The notes: generated by a model not told the origin, from the letters alone. A stretch of DNA of 64,000 nucleotides from Paramecium pentaurelia (GCA_905183005.1 CAJJDO010000119.1:62001-126000), one strand, 5' to 3'; shown: positions 12,421 through 24,466, counted from the stretch's first letter. Made by a program: numbers and translations.

Positions 12421-13165
12421 TTTTAATGTCTCCATTAGGCTATGCACCAGTTCAAGGAATATTTCATTAGCTTTTGAAAACCATTTTCAGATTTTCTTTT
12501 AAAAAGCAGAATCTAGTTCTACATCTTCAAGTTCCATCCTTTTATTCAATATATTTCTCCAACTTCTAATAGTAGTCAAATAATGATGGATCGTTAGTTG
12601 AAAAGGGAGTTTTAAAATCAAATTTACTTATACAGAGTCTCGGAACTTAGAAGAGACATTTTTAGGTAATCCCAGTAGCACTTAAAAAGATAACCTTCTA
12701 ATTTTTTCTTATATCTTTTAAATTTATTTAGTTTATATATATTATATTGGTGATAAATATTAAAAATGTGACCTAAAGTACATATTCCATAATGATGTCA
12801 TATTTTTAAAAAGGTAGCAATCTATTCAATTGCCTGAACTGTTTATTTAAGTGATTATTGTTTTCACTTGTGATAATTATTTATTAATTCATTCTCTAAC
12901 ATCTAAAAAAATCCTAAGTATTTTAAATATTTATCTTTTCTAAATAGTTTGTAAGGGCTAAAAGGCTTGGATGATTTATTTAGAAATCTAATTATTTAGA
13001 TTAACCTTGAAATTATAGGTTTCTACCTTTTTAATAAAAAAGATCTAAAGTTATTTTCTTATTCCTTTTTAAAAGTCTTCAAGTATTTTCTTATTTAATA
13101 GAATCATATATAAAAGAGATTTATAAATCCATCCTATTTAAAAACAAATTTATTCAGAGATAATT
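12304..13165 (-). pseudogene. Decayed reverse-strand coding region
   Basis: One reverse frame runs from about 13165 to a TGA at 12304 with only three internal TGA codons. Parts look genuinely coding: MELEDVELDSAF and KANEIFLELVHSLMETLKRR are acidic or amphipathic and rich in G-starting codons. At each internal TGA a tryptophan would fit the context, as expected when TGG decays to TGA in an AT-biased genome. I recognise no domain. Its left end lies inside the duplicated 11182-12420 segment. It borders the transposase relic at 13960, so both may belong to one dead mobile element. An intact gene with unusual introns is not excluded. Confidence 0.35.
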
Positions 13166-13959
13166 CCTTTGTATATTTGTTACAGAAATTTAAGTACTTA
13201 AAAAGCTGCAATTAATTTGATAAAATACAGAATTTGTAGAAGTTGATCTATAATAGGTAACTAAGGATGAGCTTTATTCAAAAGTACAAGTCGAATAGTG
13301 TAAATATATTGAAATTTCCAGATCTTACAGAATTTCAATTTTAATTTCCTATCATTTTATATTAAAAATGTTAACTAGAATAGTTCAGTTAAATTTAAAA
13401 TAATATTATTTTGTTATTTCGAACCAATTTAATTTTTCTTCATCATATTCAGTTTTAGAAAATTCTTATCTTGAAATATAAATACAAAGTTTTTGATTTT
13501 CCTATTAAGATTAATAGTGATCATAATTACTTCAAATCATTCTTTTTGGGATATGTTTTCTAAAGGTGTTTGAATTACTTAGGTTTAACAGTTTTTTTAA
13601 CGCTGACAGCTCATTTTTATCAGTTTTTGATAATTTTTGTCAATTCCCTTTATTAATTCCCAGGCATTGGAATCGTCATTGGTTCTTAAATTATTTAATA
13701 GCTTTTCACAAGGCTTATTTAAATTCCAATTTTTATTTCTTCTTTTATGAAACAAATACTTAATATTCTGATGCAATTATGGACTATGTTTATTTTGACA
13801 ATATTTCCTTTTATTAATAATCCTTCTCAATTAGCTTCTAAAAAAGGAATAAATTAATTGGAATCACAATGTGATAAATCAATACTTTCATCAGTATCGT
13901 CTTCTACAAATTAATAAATATATGAAAAAATTTAATTAATTATCTTTTAATGAATAATC

Positions 13960-15002
13960 TGTAGAAAACCAAAAAAAATTCTAACACTCAATGGATAGAA
14001 TTATTTACAACAATTAAGAAGACTAGAAAATCTGTTGATTTTTTTTTCTATAAGTAAATTAAATTTACAAAATTGACTGAAAAAGTTAAGAAAAGAAAAA
14101 TAACCGAATATTTAGGTATAATCACTTGTCTTACAAAAACAATCATTAGAAATACCTAAAGAAAATTATAATAACAACTAAGCAAAGTATATTGCTTACT
14201 GATAAAGGCACTAAAATTGTAATAAAAATGACTTTGATTTTTTTTACCATAGTATTGTCAACCTTTGCAGATTATAAAGTTATAAGCTTTATGTAAACCA
14301 TTATCTTAAGAAAAGTGCAATTATAATTGAATGTAGCAAAAAGTTCAACATAGTTCTTTTTAGCACTAATAAATTTTTAAGACATTTCCATAATAGTTTT
14401 AATATTTAACTAATAATCTATTAATTGAAATAACTCCTTCATAATCTTAATATTAAATATTTAATTCCTTCCTTAAAACCTTTTCAATTTTTCAATAAGG
14501 ATAAAAATTCTTAAGTTATTCAAATAAAACATATTTTCTTGTTCTTTAGGCACAATTTCAAAACAAAACCATAAATAATATCATTGCATAGGTTCTTTAA
14601 AATAGAATTAATATAGAATAAGTAGATTCAATTGTATTTTGACTAGTATTGGGTAGGATAATTTTGTACATATTCGGTAATAGAATGATCTGGCAAGACT
14701 ATCATTTTTTAATCACTTCTACAAAATTCTTGCTTAAGTGCTTCTAAACATTACTAAAGTGAAAACCTTATTTTACTTGTAGTAATTCTTGTCTGCATAA
14801 ATGTAATTTGATGGAAAATCTACAAAATCAAGTACCTCACATTTTTACACTACCATATAGGCCAGATATGAACGGAATCGAATACTAATTTTATTGGATT
14901 AAACAAATAATAATTAAGCAGTAGCCCTTCTTATATAGCAGGTTTTAAACATCTGTTCTTTAAGCGTTAAGTTAAACTAATGATTCACTTTTAGAAGTTT
15001 GA
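13960..15002 (+). pseudogene. Degenerate Tc1/mariner-like transposase
   Basis: The strongest sign is TLPYRPDMNGIEYQFYWIKQ, encoded at about 14841-14900. It matches the L-P-x-x-P-D-x-N-x-I-E block that carries the catalytic Glu of the Tc1/mariner/IS630 DDE family. About 25 residues upstream in the same frame, SNSCLHK resembles the D-N-x-x-x-H block with the catalytic Asp replaced by Ser. Upstream frames from about 13960 contain Lys-rich sequence such as TQWIELFTTIKKTRKS and TEYLGIITCLTKTIIRNT, which could be remains of a DNA-binding region. The reading needs frame changes and passes TGA codons, so the gene is dead. I did not find convincing terminal inverted repeats by eye. Only the DDE block is good evidence. 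Confidence 0.5.
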
Positions 15003-15513
15003 TGGAAGAATATATTTATAAGCCAATGAGAGATGCTCATAAAATTATCTTGACTCAATCTTAAAAAGAAATTTAATCATTTATTATGAAAATTGTTCAA
15101 AAGAAAATATTGAAAATAATCTTTGTCCTATTTCAATCAATCACTAATAGATTTCTGAAATTAATATTATAGAAATCAATCAACAAATATTATTCAAAAT
15201 CTAAAATTTTGTTAAATATGATAATTTAGAATAATCAAATATTCTCATTTATAAATGAAGAATGCTAAAGAAAAAAAGAAATTTTTTGTTTTTTCTAGTG
15301 TAAAAATATGAATGTTTATACAAATTTTATTATGAGTGAAATTGGTTTATATAGATATGAAATAAATTTAATTTGAAATATTTAATTAATGAGTTAGTAT
15401 ATTAAATTATGATTATGAAATAAGTAATGTATATTTATAATTTAATTTTTGTAGAGTCGTAGTTGAAATAAAATTAAATGAAATAAAATAATAAATTATA
15501 TATAATATATATA
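15003..15513. other. Stretch after the transposase relic
   Basis: A forward frame of about 115 codons without TGA runs through it but shows no domain, and such lengths are not rare by chance when TGA is the only stop. I see nothing that I can support. Confidence 0.4.
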
Positions 15514-16030
15514 ATGTCTTACAAATTCATTTTAAGCAATAAGAATCAGTATTCAAAAGATCGCAATGTTAATATCGATTATAGTCCTGTTTTTAATATG
15601 TATAAGGAATAAATATTGATTTAGTTAGTTGTAATAAAAATTGAATATTTTTCCAATTTTTAATGATGATCATTAGGCCACAACTCCTGGATTTATTATT
15701 GAATATGAGAAAGTATAAATAATTTATAGATAAATTTAGCCTGCGTATGAAAGCAATTTAAACTATCATTAACAATTATTTAATCAAAAAATTGAATAAA
15801 TAAAAATAAAAAATAAATAATTGGTATAATTTATAATGAGTATCTTAGCTGATTCCAAAGCCAAAACATAGAATTTAGATTTGCTCTGTTTGTAAGACTA
15901 AATATACAGATTACTTAACAGTATTAATAAAGAAATTAAATTAATTAGCATACTTAATCAAATTCTCATAAAAAGTAGTTCTTAGCATCACCATATATTA
16001 AGAAGATAGAGAAAATTTAAAGTGATTTGA
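15514..16030 (+). CDS. Small hypothetical protein with coiled-coil-like C-terminus
   Basis: The frame starts MSYKFILSNKNQYSKDRN. With an intron at 15631-15676 (46 nt, GT...TAG) it continues into ATTPGFIIEYEKVQ and a helical Gln/Lys/Ile-rich stretch, ending in a basic tail at the TGA 16028-16030. The spliced length is a whole number of codons (156 residues). The intron is longer than the 22-32 nt usual in this window, which lowers confidence. I recognise no domain. The opposite strand is also nearly free of stops over this stretch, but its codon use is less gene-like. Confidence 0.45.
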
Positions 16031-16175
16031 ATTAATAATTATCAAATTATAATTCTTAATCAACAGATACAGAGGATGCTTCATTATTAGATTAAAGTAA
16101 TAGAAAGAAAATAAAAGTGGATATGTGTTAAATGATTTCAAATTACTGAATAATAAAAATGTATTATTGTAAAAT

Positions 16176-16522
16176 TCATTTCTATTATTATTATTATAAT
16201 TATTTTCTAGTTTCTTCCATTTTTTATCTATAAATTCTCTTTTATCTTTCAATCTAATTTGATAGACCAAATCATTTACATATTCAGGTCTGATTTCTTC
16301 TTTAATGGGATTCTCAGTTTTAAATTCTGAAATTTTCATACCTGATTTTTATTCAAATTCTTAAATTCTTTCAGCAGCAATCTGATCCATATATTTAACA
16401 TTATAATACACATAATATCCACTAAATGCAAATAAAGTTCCTATTATAATGAATGCTAACTATTTTGGAGAATTATTTTATTTTTATTATGAGAAATGTA
16501 AAAGACTTTTATAATTTTTCAT
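16176..16522 (-). CDS. Small single-pass membrane protein, 3' end unresolved
   Basis: The gene starts at the ATG at 16520-16522. A short polar N-terminus is followed by a membrane helix near residues 22-42 (LAFIIIGTLFAFSGYYVYYN). Then comes a soluble charged part with QIAAERIQEFEQKSG and VNDLVYQIRLKDKREF, rich in Glu/Asp codons. After an Asn-rich run the codon use becomes non-coding although no TGA comes in frame for a long way. A TGA shifted by one base lies at 16176, so a one-base error or an unseen intron may hide the true stop. The size and single N-terminal anchor recall small organelle inner-membrane assembly factors, but that is only a guess. It converges on the preceding gene. Confidence 0.6.
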
Positions 16523-16599
16523 ATTGTAATTTTATTTATGTAATAACCTTAAATAAATATTAAATAAATTATATTAATATGAATGTTTATTCAGTATAA

Positions 16600-17559
16600 T
16601 CATGATAAAATATAAGGATGTTTTAAGGCTTCATTACAATTGATTCTTTTTGATGGACTATAAATAAATATCTTAGACAATAAATCAATTAATTAAGGAT
16701 CAGTTTTCTAATTCAAAACAAAATTAATAAATATCATACTTAGTTTCTTAGCTTATAAATTTGGTATTTAAAATTAACATCCCAATTCAGCCTTTTCTAA
16801 TTCATTAGGAGTACCCAAAAATTTACATATTTCTACTATCTAATCAACAGTATTCTGTCCAAAAAACAATTATTTACCCAATTCTAATTCAGCTAAAATA
16901 CAACCAGCTGCCCATATATCAATTTTAGTATTATAAAATATCTAACCAAATAGTAATTCAGGTGCTCTATAAGCTCTCGAACATACATAACTCAAACTCT
17001 TAGATCCATCCATTTTCTTTGAACTTCCAAAATCAGCTAGATATATGTTACCACTTTAATACAAAATATTTGCTGGCTTAAGATCTCTATGCATAACATG
17101 TTATGATTCTAAATATTCCAATGCTTAGAATAATTATTTAGCTACTCTTTTTAATGGAACTCTTATTGCATTTTTTAGATTTCCTTAATATAAATCCATA
17201 ACCAAATGCAAATATTTCACCTTATTTTCAACACTATAATAATAATCTCTTAGAGGTGCAATATGAGGGTGATTCATATTCATATGTATTTCTAATTCTC
17301 TATTGATTTATTTGGGATCTTGAAGTACTTTCTTCATTGCATAATAACCACCATGTAATTTATTTTCAACAATAAAAATAGTACTATAACTACCTTATCC
17401 AATTTAATCCAGTATTTAATATTTTTGTGATTTATTAATGTTCTAATGATTAAGAGTCAAGTATTTATGAATTTGACATCTCTCTTAAGATGTTGATAAT
17501 TAATGTTTATCACTTGGTGTTACTCTTCTTTTTTTTGATTTAATTTAATTCAATTACAT
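16600..17559 (-). CDS. GSK3-like (CMGC) protein kinase
   Basis: A single exon of 319 residues. The glycine loop IGQGSYSTIF comes at about residue 48, the ATP-binding Lys in YYAMKKV, the catalytic loop HRDLKPAN and the metal-binding Asp in LADFG. The activation segment SYVCSRAYRAPELLFG keeps the Tyr that is autophosphorylated in GSK3 and the CSR...YRAPEL signature. Downstream are IDIWAAGCILAELELGKQLF and the CMGC-type VDQIVEICKFLGTP, ending with a PSKRINCNEALKHPY block. This points to glycogen synthase kinase 3/shaggy rather than to CDK or MAPK. The C-terminus stops just after the kinase domain. The start is the first ATG in frame, preceding a basic KSKKRR run. Confidence 0.9.
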
Positions 17560-18383
17560 ATATTTTTATTAAATATATCAATATAATTCATTATTTTTCC
17601 TAATTATTCTACTTTCATATAAATCCTATATTAATCTATATATCAAAGAAATAGGGAATTATATATTTATATAATTTGACAAGAATTATATGAAAAGAGA
17701 AGATTGTAAAATCAATTATTTTATTTATAAATTTATACTACCTTAAATTAAGTAAATTAAATGAGTATTTTGTATAAAATAAACATAAGAATTTGAGTAG
17801 ATTAAGTTTGATTTACTATAAGAATATTGATTTTTAATTATTGATTAACTCTATATGTATATATAAATATAATTTATTGAATAAAAGTATATTCACTTGA
17901 ATTTTACAAGAAATTTATATGGAATATTAAAATATATCAAATTATTTTTTATTGTGAATTTTAATATTTCTACTTTTGAGAATAACAATATTTTTTAGTT
18001 AGTTTATTTTAGAAGATAAATATAATAATAATGAATGTATTGTTATAGTTTTCAATTATAAATCAAACACTGATTATTTTATTAATTTAATTCAACCTAA
18101 TTAAATTCAGTAATTTATTTGTTTTTATTTTATTAAATTGATTGTATTCAGTTTATAAAATGGGAATTAAATCGTATTAAATTAAATATCAAAATAAAGT
18201 AAACTCTGAAGAGATAAAATTTTGATATAATGATGTGAAATAATATTAGTATTATCAACATTTTGAATAATATTAAAAAGAAATAATTAAATATATTGAA
18301 ATAATAAAATCTTATTAATTAGAAATAGGAGATTAATAGGAAGAATTATAACTTGATTTATCATTCATTAAATTAAATTATTA
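17560..18383. other. Intergenic region between divergent kinase genes
   Basis: About 820 bp, very AT-rich, separating the start of the reverse GSK3-like gene from the start of the forward PH-kinase gene. It presumably holds both promoters. I see no gene. Confidence 0.6.
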
Positions 18384-20247
18384 ATGCAAATTAAGTTATC
18401 CTTTTTCGATGATGCTAAATTCTCAAGGTCTTTTTGGGAGAAAACTTAATTTTAAATAGAGTAATAATAAATTGATTTTCAATCTGTCCTTTTTGAAAAG
18501 AGTAAAAAAACTGGTTTTTGGATTAGCAAAAATTATATCATTTATAATAATAAATTAGTGAAGTTGAGGGTATTGAATTGATTAAAAATAATAGCCAAAT
18601 AAGAAAAACATTCATCATATTGATCTAAGTTTATCAAGAATAGAAAGGATAAAATACAAAAATGATTAGGAATATGATGTTTGTAATAAAGTATATATAA
18701 TATATACAATTATAGAAGAAATATGGTTTTAGAATAATACGTAATTAGAAATTTAAAGAACTTTATTCAAGATCAAAAGAACTGAATTAATAGATATGGG
18801 ATATTCTCAAAAAGTAATGTCTTTAAAGAAATTTTAAAGAAGAGTACGTTATTGAGAAATTAATAGGAAAAGGAAATTTTGCAAAAGTAATTAAATTTAT
18901 TATAGTAGGTGTATCTTTGCACAAAAAAATAGGATAAATAATAATATGCAGTAAAGGCTTTTGAAAAATGTAAGATGATGAATAAAGATACTGATAAATA
19001 AGCTTTAATAAAGGAAATGTCAATAATGAGAAAGTTGAATTACAAAGGATTGATAAAAATACATGAAGTATTTGAAGATGACACTCAAATTTTACTAGTT
19101 TAGGATTATTTATAAGGAGGAGAATTGTATTAATAGATAAAGAATAATAAAAAGTACTCTGAATCAATAGTTGCATAGATTCTAGCTACTCTTTTAGATT
19201 CTTTAGATTATTTACATAAAAAGAATATTCTTCATAGAGATCTTAAACCTGAAAATATGATATTACGTAAAAAGGGAGTGTTGGAAGATGTAGTAATAGC
19301 TGATTTTGGATTGGCTGATTTTTATGATCCATTGGGTAATTATATGTTTCAAAGATGTGGAACTCCTGGATTCGTAGCTCCAGAAGTTTTGCAAGATAAA
19401 ATTTATGATTCTAAAGTTGATATTTTTAGTGTTGGTTGTTTAATGTTTCTTTTGATTGCTGGGAAATCTCCTTTTAAGGGTACTACTTACAATGAAGTTG
19501 TAATGAGAAATTATCATTGCAAGATTGATTATGCTTCAATTAATACTATTATAAGTAGTGAAGGTAAATATATTTATATTATAATAAGGATTATAATTAT
19601 TAAAATTATTATTGCATCCTCAATCAAATTAGAGACCATTACCAAGAGATGCTTTGAGACATGAATGGTTTATGATAAATTTGGATAGAATGAGATATTC
19701 AGAATTAAACAAATAAGAATAATAATAATAATAATAATATTCAGATAATAAAGATACTATTAAATCAAGTAATACAGATGCAGGTAGTTGTGGATTTATG
19801 AAAAATTTTATTGGTCCTTCAAATTTAGATAAACCAGAATTTATGACTCCTCAATAAAAATGTATTGGAGAAAAGAATAAGGAAAATATTTTATTTAGTC
19901 CATAAATTGCAGTAATGCAATAAATTTAAGAATAATTTAATGATAGTGAAGATAATATTTCTATTAAAAATTTAGATGATGATCTAACAGATGTGATTTT
20001 CGATGATGAATCACCATAATCTCATAAATTACCTTAATATCAATTAATTGGTAAATTGAAATAAGCTGTTGATTCAAATAATTCTTCTTATTATGCATCT
20101 CCTATTATTAAGAGAACTCCAGAGATTACTACTAAGGATATCAATCATTAAGTTATGAGTATCAAATAGAGAATATATGAATAATAGATATAACCTAAGA
20201 TTGCAAACATAATTAAGAATAATTTGAAAAATCTTGAGTAATAATGA
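18384..20247 (+). CDS. CAMK-type protein kinase with N-terminal PH-like domain
   Basis: Five exons encode 588 residues. The introns are 18570-18594, 18691-18715, 18887-18908 and 19564-19588. Residues about 35-130 look like a pleckstrin-homology fold: a KKTGFWISKNYIIYNN strand pair at the start and an amphipathic helix KFKELYSRSKELNQQIWDIL at the end. The kinase domain follows with IGKGNFAKVYL, an ATP-binding Lys in YAVKAF and HRDLKPENMIL. Next come ADFGLADF, CGTPGFVAPEVL and SKVDIFSVGCLMFLLIAG, ending at the ALRHEWF block. All catalytic residues are present, and the APE segment and CAMK features fit a calcium/calmodulin-kinase-like enzyme. The C-terminal 190 residues are Gln/Asn-rich and low in complexity. 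The PH domain would target phosphoinositide membranes. Confidence 0.88.
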
Positions 20248-20293
20248 ATTAATGACTAAAATAATTTAAATTTAATTAAAATAAATAGTTAAA

Positions 20294-21641
20294 ATGTATT
20301 TGAATTCAATTTTCAAATCTCTTTCTCGTTTCTCATATATCAAAAAAAACTTTAGTTATGAGAATTTATAGGATGTTGAAATAATAACAAGAGATTATTG
20401 GGGAAGTTTGAGAAATATTCTTAAATCATTTTCAAATCACAAAATTAATTTAACAGATATTGAACCACTAAAATTAAGTAGAACACACAAGTAATAATTA
20501 TATATATATATATAAATAGAGGATAGAATATTGTAGTAAAATTGACATTTGAAAAGGTTGAGGATAAAAAGTATAATGAATTGATTTTCGATTTGTAATA
20601 GAGATATGATTAAGTTTTAATAAATAATGATATGTCTGTACCTTCAGTACCATGGTACCCAAGAACTGATGAAGATCTAAAAACAAGTAATTTATAAATT
20701 TAAATTATTAGTTGGTACAATAATGGAAGTTAATGAAGAAAATAATTAAGATCATCCTTAATTTAAAGATCTTGAATATAGAAAAAGAAGAGAAGAAATT
20801 GCAAAACTCTCATAAGCTCATCTTATTGGAGAACCAGTTCCTTATATCAATTATACAGAATAAGAAGAATAAACATGGAAGAAAATATATACTATTTTAA
20901 GAGAAAAGGTTAATATAGTAATGTCATAAAGATATTTGAATAATTTAGTTAAAATTGAAAATGCACTTGGATTTAAATACAAGATTCCTTAATTAAGAGA
21001 CATAGATGCATATTTAAGAGCAGAAACTGGATTTAGAATAAAAGCTACTCATGGTATACTTAGTTAAAGAGAATTCTTAAATGCTTTAGGACATAGAGTT
21101 TTTTGTTGTACTTAATATATAAGACATCATTCAACACCAGAATATACACCTGAACCTGATATTGTTCATGAACTTGTTGGTCATGTACCATTATTTGCAG
21201 ATAAAGAAGTGGCAGATCTTTCATAAGAAATAGGCATTTTATCATGTGGAGCAAAAAAATAAGATTTAAGTAGACTGGGTACTTTATATTGGTTTACTCT
21301 TGAATTTGGAGCATACAAAGAAAATGGATTAATTAAAGGTTATGGAGCAGGAATTGCTAGTTCAATTGGAGAATGTGATGTAATAATAGAATTATATCAA
21401 AATTTAGCATTTCCCTAAGGCAAAATATGAGAAATTTGATCCATTTATTCATGCAGATCGTAGTTATCCTATTTAAACTGTGTAACCTACTTATATGTAC
21501 ACAGAAAGTTTTGATGAAGCAATGCAAAGTTTAATTATTTTTGGTAAAAGTCTATAAAAACCCTTTGGATTATATTATGATTTCATTGATAAAGAACTTA
21601 AATCAACTAGAAGAATAAAGACTCATTTAAATGATTAATGA
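20294..21641 (+). CDS. PAH: Aromatic amino acid hydroxylase (phenylalanine 4-hydroxylase type)
   Basis: Four exons encode 421 residues. The introns are 20491-20519, 20687-20711 and 21380-21407. Residues about 25-65 form an ACT-like regulatory domain (SLRNILKSFSNHKINLTDIE), as in metazoan phenylalanine hydroxylase. The catalytic domain holds the iron-binding block PEPDIVHELVGHVPLFAD with both His ligands. The third ligand Glu is in LYWFTLEFG, and SQEIGILSCGA precedes it. These enzymes use tetrahydropterin and oxygen to turn Phe into Tyr. The ACT domain and overall length favour Phe over Tyr or Trp as substrate, which is an inference. It starts 46 bp after the kinase gene and ends 31 bp before the next. 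Confidence 0.93.
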
Positions 21642-21672
21642 TTATCTATATTATTAAAAAATTAAAAATATT

Positions 21673-23374
21673 ATGAATTCAGAACCTTCTATACGAACCA
21701 TAAGTGTTAAATATACTGTTGTGTTTTGTGTTATCATTGGCTTCTTATTTTTATTTTCTCAAATACTTGACAACTTATTCTATGATTATACTGTTATAGA
21801 AACTGAAATTGTCTTTATCAAAAGAGTTGGTATTTGTTATCATTAATACAAGATTAAACCAATAGTAAAATGATTATAGAATTAAATGAAGTTACTGAAC
21901 AAAGTAATTCATTAGTTCTCACCTTATAAAATAACATGTAAAGTACAATAGAGCAGATTTATAAAAAAATCAATTATCAAATAAATGAAGAAGAAGATTA
22001 TACTTTATAATAAATGAATAATCAATATCGATAATCATTCAATCTTATATCTTAATCAATGTTTTTAAGAAATAAAATGAACAATTCTATTGATTCCATT
22101 TATCTATTAAATATTAAGAATACTTTTAATACTGAAATGGCATAAGTTGGTATAATACTAATTGTATTTTATTAGATATATCTATTTATTCTGATTATGG
22201 GAGCAACTTTTTTGATTTATCATAAGCAATCACTTTAAATAATTTTTGGAATGAAGAATTGTAATTAAGTTTATAAAACAAAATTGTAACAACCTTTATT
22301 GAAGAATCAAATTATATACTTTTAGTTATGTATGAATATAACAATAATGAATAATAAATTGCTTTATTAAGAAATAATGAATTAGAAATCATACATACTA
22401 CAAATTATTTAATTAAGAATATTGCAACCAAAAATCAAAATATAATCTTTAATTATTAAAATGATAGAGAAATTTATATATATGATTGTAATTAATTTAC
22501 TCTTATTTAAGTGTAGTCAATTCATAAAAAATAAACAAAATTCAATCATTCCAAATAAACAATGTATTATATTTTCAAGTGATGAAATTATTCTTTTTTA
22601 ATGAAAGCACAATTGGTGTATTTTATTTAGAGTATATAATTATATTATCCTTAGAGTTACAAATGATAAATATAAAATTATTGGAATGGCTTTAAATGAA
22701 TATAAAAATGTATTCTTAAATATAGATATTACTGAAGAGATGATTAGTCTTGAATAAATCTAATAAATTGAATTACTTTATGATTACAATGCAGAACATA
22801 ATATATTGATAGTATCCTTTGGTAAGAAATATCTTTACTATTTAAAAATAAAACCATTTATGTTTGCTAAATAATTTGATTAATGGAATCCTAAAAAAAT
22901 TAAATTAAATATTTTTGAATAAGAAAAAGAAATATTTAAGAAAATTATATATGATCATTAAGATCAAATCATATATATAGTATTATTATTCATATTAATA
23001 AATATTAGTTATCAGAAAGTTCTTAATCCAAGCTTAAAATGCATTTAGTCGATATGAAAAGTCTAGAGAATAAATCAAATAAAATTGATACTATGAAATT
23101 AAGAATGCCATACTTTAAATATGGAGTCTAAGCTATAGATTTTCATATCTAAAAAAATTAAATCAATAATAATGTCATCCTATTCTTGCTAAAAAATGGA
23201 GATGTGGCATGCATTCAACCATTATAGTATGGAGAAGGAGTTCTAAAGAAGACTTTCATAATTGAATTGTTAGATATTGTGTTAACATTATCTTTTATTG
23301 GATTCTTCAGATATTTAAAGAGATTATTACAAAAAATATATTCAAAAATTATATCTTGTTGTAGAAGAATTTGA
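21673..23374 (+). CDS. Membrane protein with large lumenal/extracellular domain, unknown
   Basis: Six exons encode 523 residues. The introns are 21830-21852, 22150-22175, 22579-22607, 22632-22654 and 22980-23008, and the spliced length is a whole number of codons. A signal-anchor helix (TVVFCVIIGFLFLFSQIL) lies at about residues 14-31, and a second helix (IVLTLSFIGFFRYL) near the C-terminus is followed by a short basic tail with CCRR. Between them are some 430 residues with many short beta-like strands (KIIGMALNEYKNVFL, HNILIVSFGKKYLYYL). This might be a repeat fold such as a propeller, but I recognise no family. One intron ends in AAG rather than TAG. Confidence 0.8.
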
Positions 23375-23454
23375 TAAATAAGCTTTGTATTAAAAAATAT
23401 ATTTTTTAAATATTTAATTCTAAAATTTAATCTCTGCTATTGAGAACATTTAAT

Positions 23455-24465
23455 TTTTAATAAATATATATATTTGTATTTATTTATTAATAGTTTTTTA
23501 TTAATGCTAAAAGAGAAACTGTAAGAAGTAAAGGATTAAAATACAAATTTATATGAACATTTGAATAATGTATTAACTAAAATATTATTGGATAATCCAA
23601 AAGTATGAATTCATTATGATTTATATAGAATGCATTTGAATTATTTGAAGATTATTCATTTTAAGTAAAATCAAATGGTTTTAAATTTGAAAAATATAAT
23701 GAATTTGATAATGCAGAAAGATCAAAAATAAATATGGATTAAAGTATATAATAAAAGACATTGAAACTTATAAATAAAATTAATCTTGGAACTGATGAAG
23801 AACCATAAGAAGCAACTTAAACTGGATATTTACCTAATTTAATAGAAGAATCTTATTTATATGAATGGGCTGGTATTGGAATTGATGAAAATTATAAAAT
23901 ATTTAAAGCATTAACTGTAATCTATTTATTATATATAATTAGCTATTATCTGTTACTAAATAAGCATCAAAATTAAGATTTTGGGGTAAAATAATGGGTA
24001 GATAAAAGGATTATTATATTGCTGAAGGAATTGCTACTAGTTAAGTTGAAGATGGTGAATTACCACCTGAAGTTGAACCTAGAGGAACTGGAATTAATAC
24101 TAAATCTTATTGGGCATGCAATGATTTATTAAATGATAAAGATTGGATTGAATTACCTTTAATTACACCTTAATAAATTAATACTTCTAGATTAATTAAA
24201 TATATGTTTACAGGTAATTTAGAATCTGATGTTATTACTAATCCTTATTTCTTTGGAAAAGAAAAACATTTATTAAAAGCATAAATTGTTAGAATTACAT
24301 AATCTACTGTTATTATTCCAAAAGGTTAATATATTTTAAGAGAAGGTGAACCAAGAGAAATAGATCCAACACCTGAATATAAATTACCAGGATTTCATGA
24401 TTTAAAAACATTAAATGATTGGATGCATTTCAATTAAAATATATTAAATGTATATTATATATATA
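23455..24465 (+). repeat. Repeat of the 5' part of the RSPH4/6 locus
   Basis: From about 23460 this matches 4515 onward and runs to the N at 24466, inside the third intron of the gene. The sequence in front of it is the end of the membrane-protein gene, whereas the copies at 4560 and 24808 share another upstream flank. It is therefore a distinct left context for RSPH4/6. Confidence 0.85.
23504..24465 (+). CDS. RSPH4A: Radial spoke head RSPH4/6, partial copy cut by assembly join
   Basis: Exons 1-3 and the beginning of intron 3 match the gene at 4560, including intron positions and, as far as I compared, every base. The gene is cut at the N at 24466. It starts 130 bp after the stop of the membrane-protein gene. 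The truncation is an assembly break, not evidence of a pseudogene. The missing 3' end may be the fragment now at 7539-7596, whose downstream context also differs from the other copies. Confidence 0.85.
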
Positions 24466-24466
24466 N
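24466..24466. other. Assembly join (single N)
   Basis: Left of it is the truncated RSPH4/6 copy. Right of it the same locus begins again from 340 bp upstream of its ATG. Confidence 0.9.

Noticed and set aside
12426..12854. Forward frame of 142 codons beginning MSPLGYAPVQ
   Set aside because: Codon use is near background, and the reverse strand in the same place shows stronger coding character.
13267..13953. Forward frame of 228 codons with several hydrophobic stretches
   Set aside because: Looks like a membrane protein, but codons starting with G are as rare as in non-coding DNA. The hydrophobicity follows from T-rich sequence. It is kept only as context for the transposase relic.
429..15002. 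TGA read as tryptophan in part of the window
   Set aside because: Several weak frames (429, 7650, 12304, 14224) have TGA where Trp could stand. All convincing genes end at TGA and use TGG for Trp, so decay or chance is the simpler explanation.
18823..19176. Reverse-strand frame of 117 codons
   Set aside because: Antisense to the kinase domain of the PH-CAMK gene, whose catalytic motifs are unmistakable.
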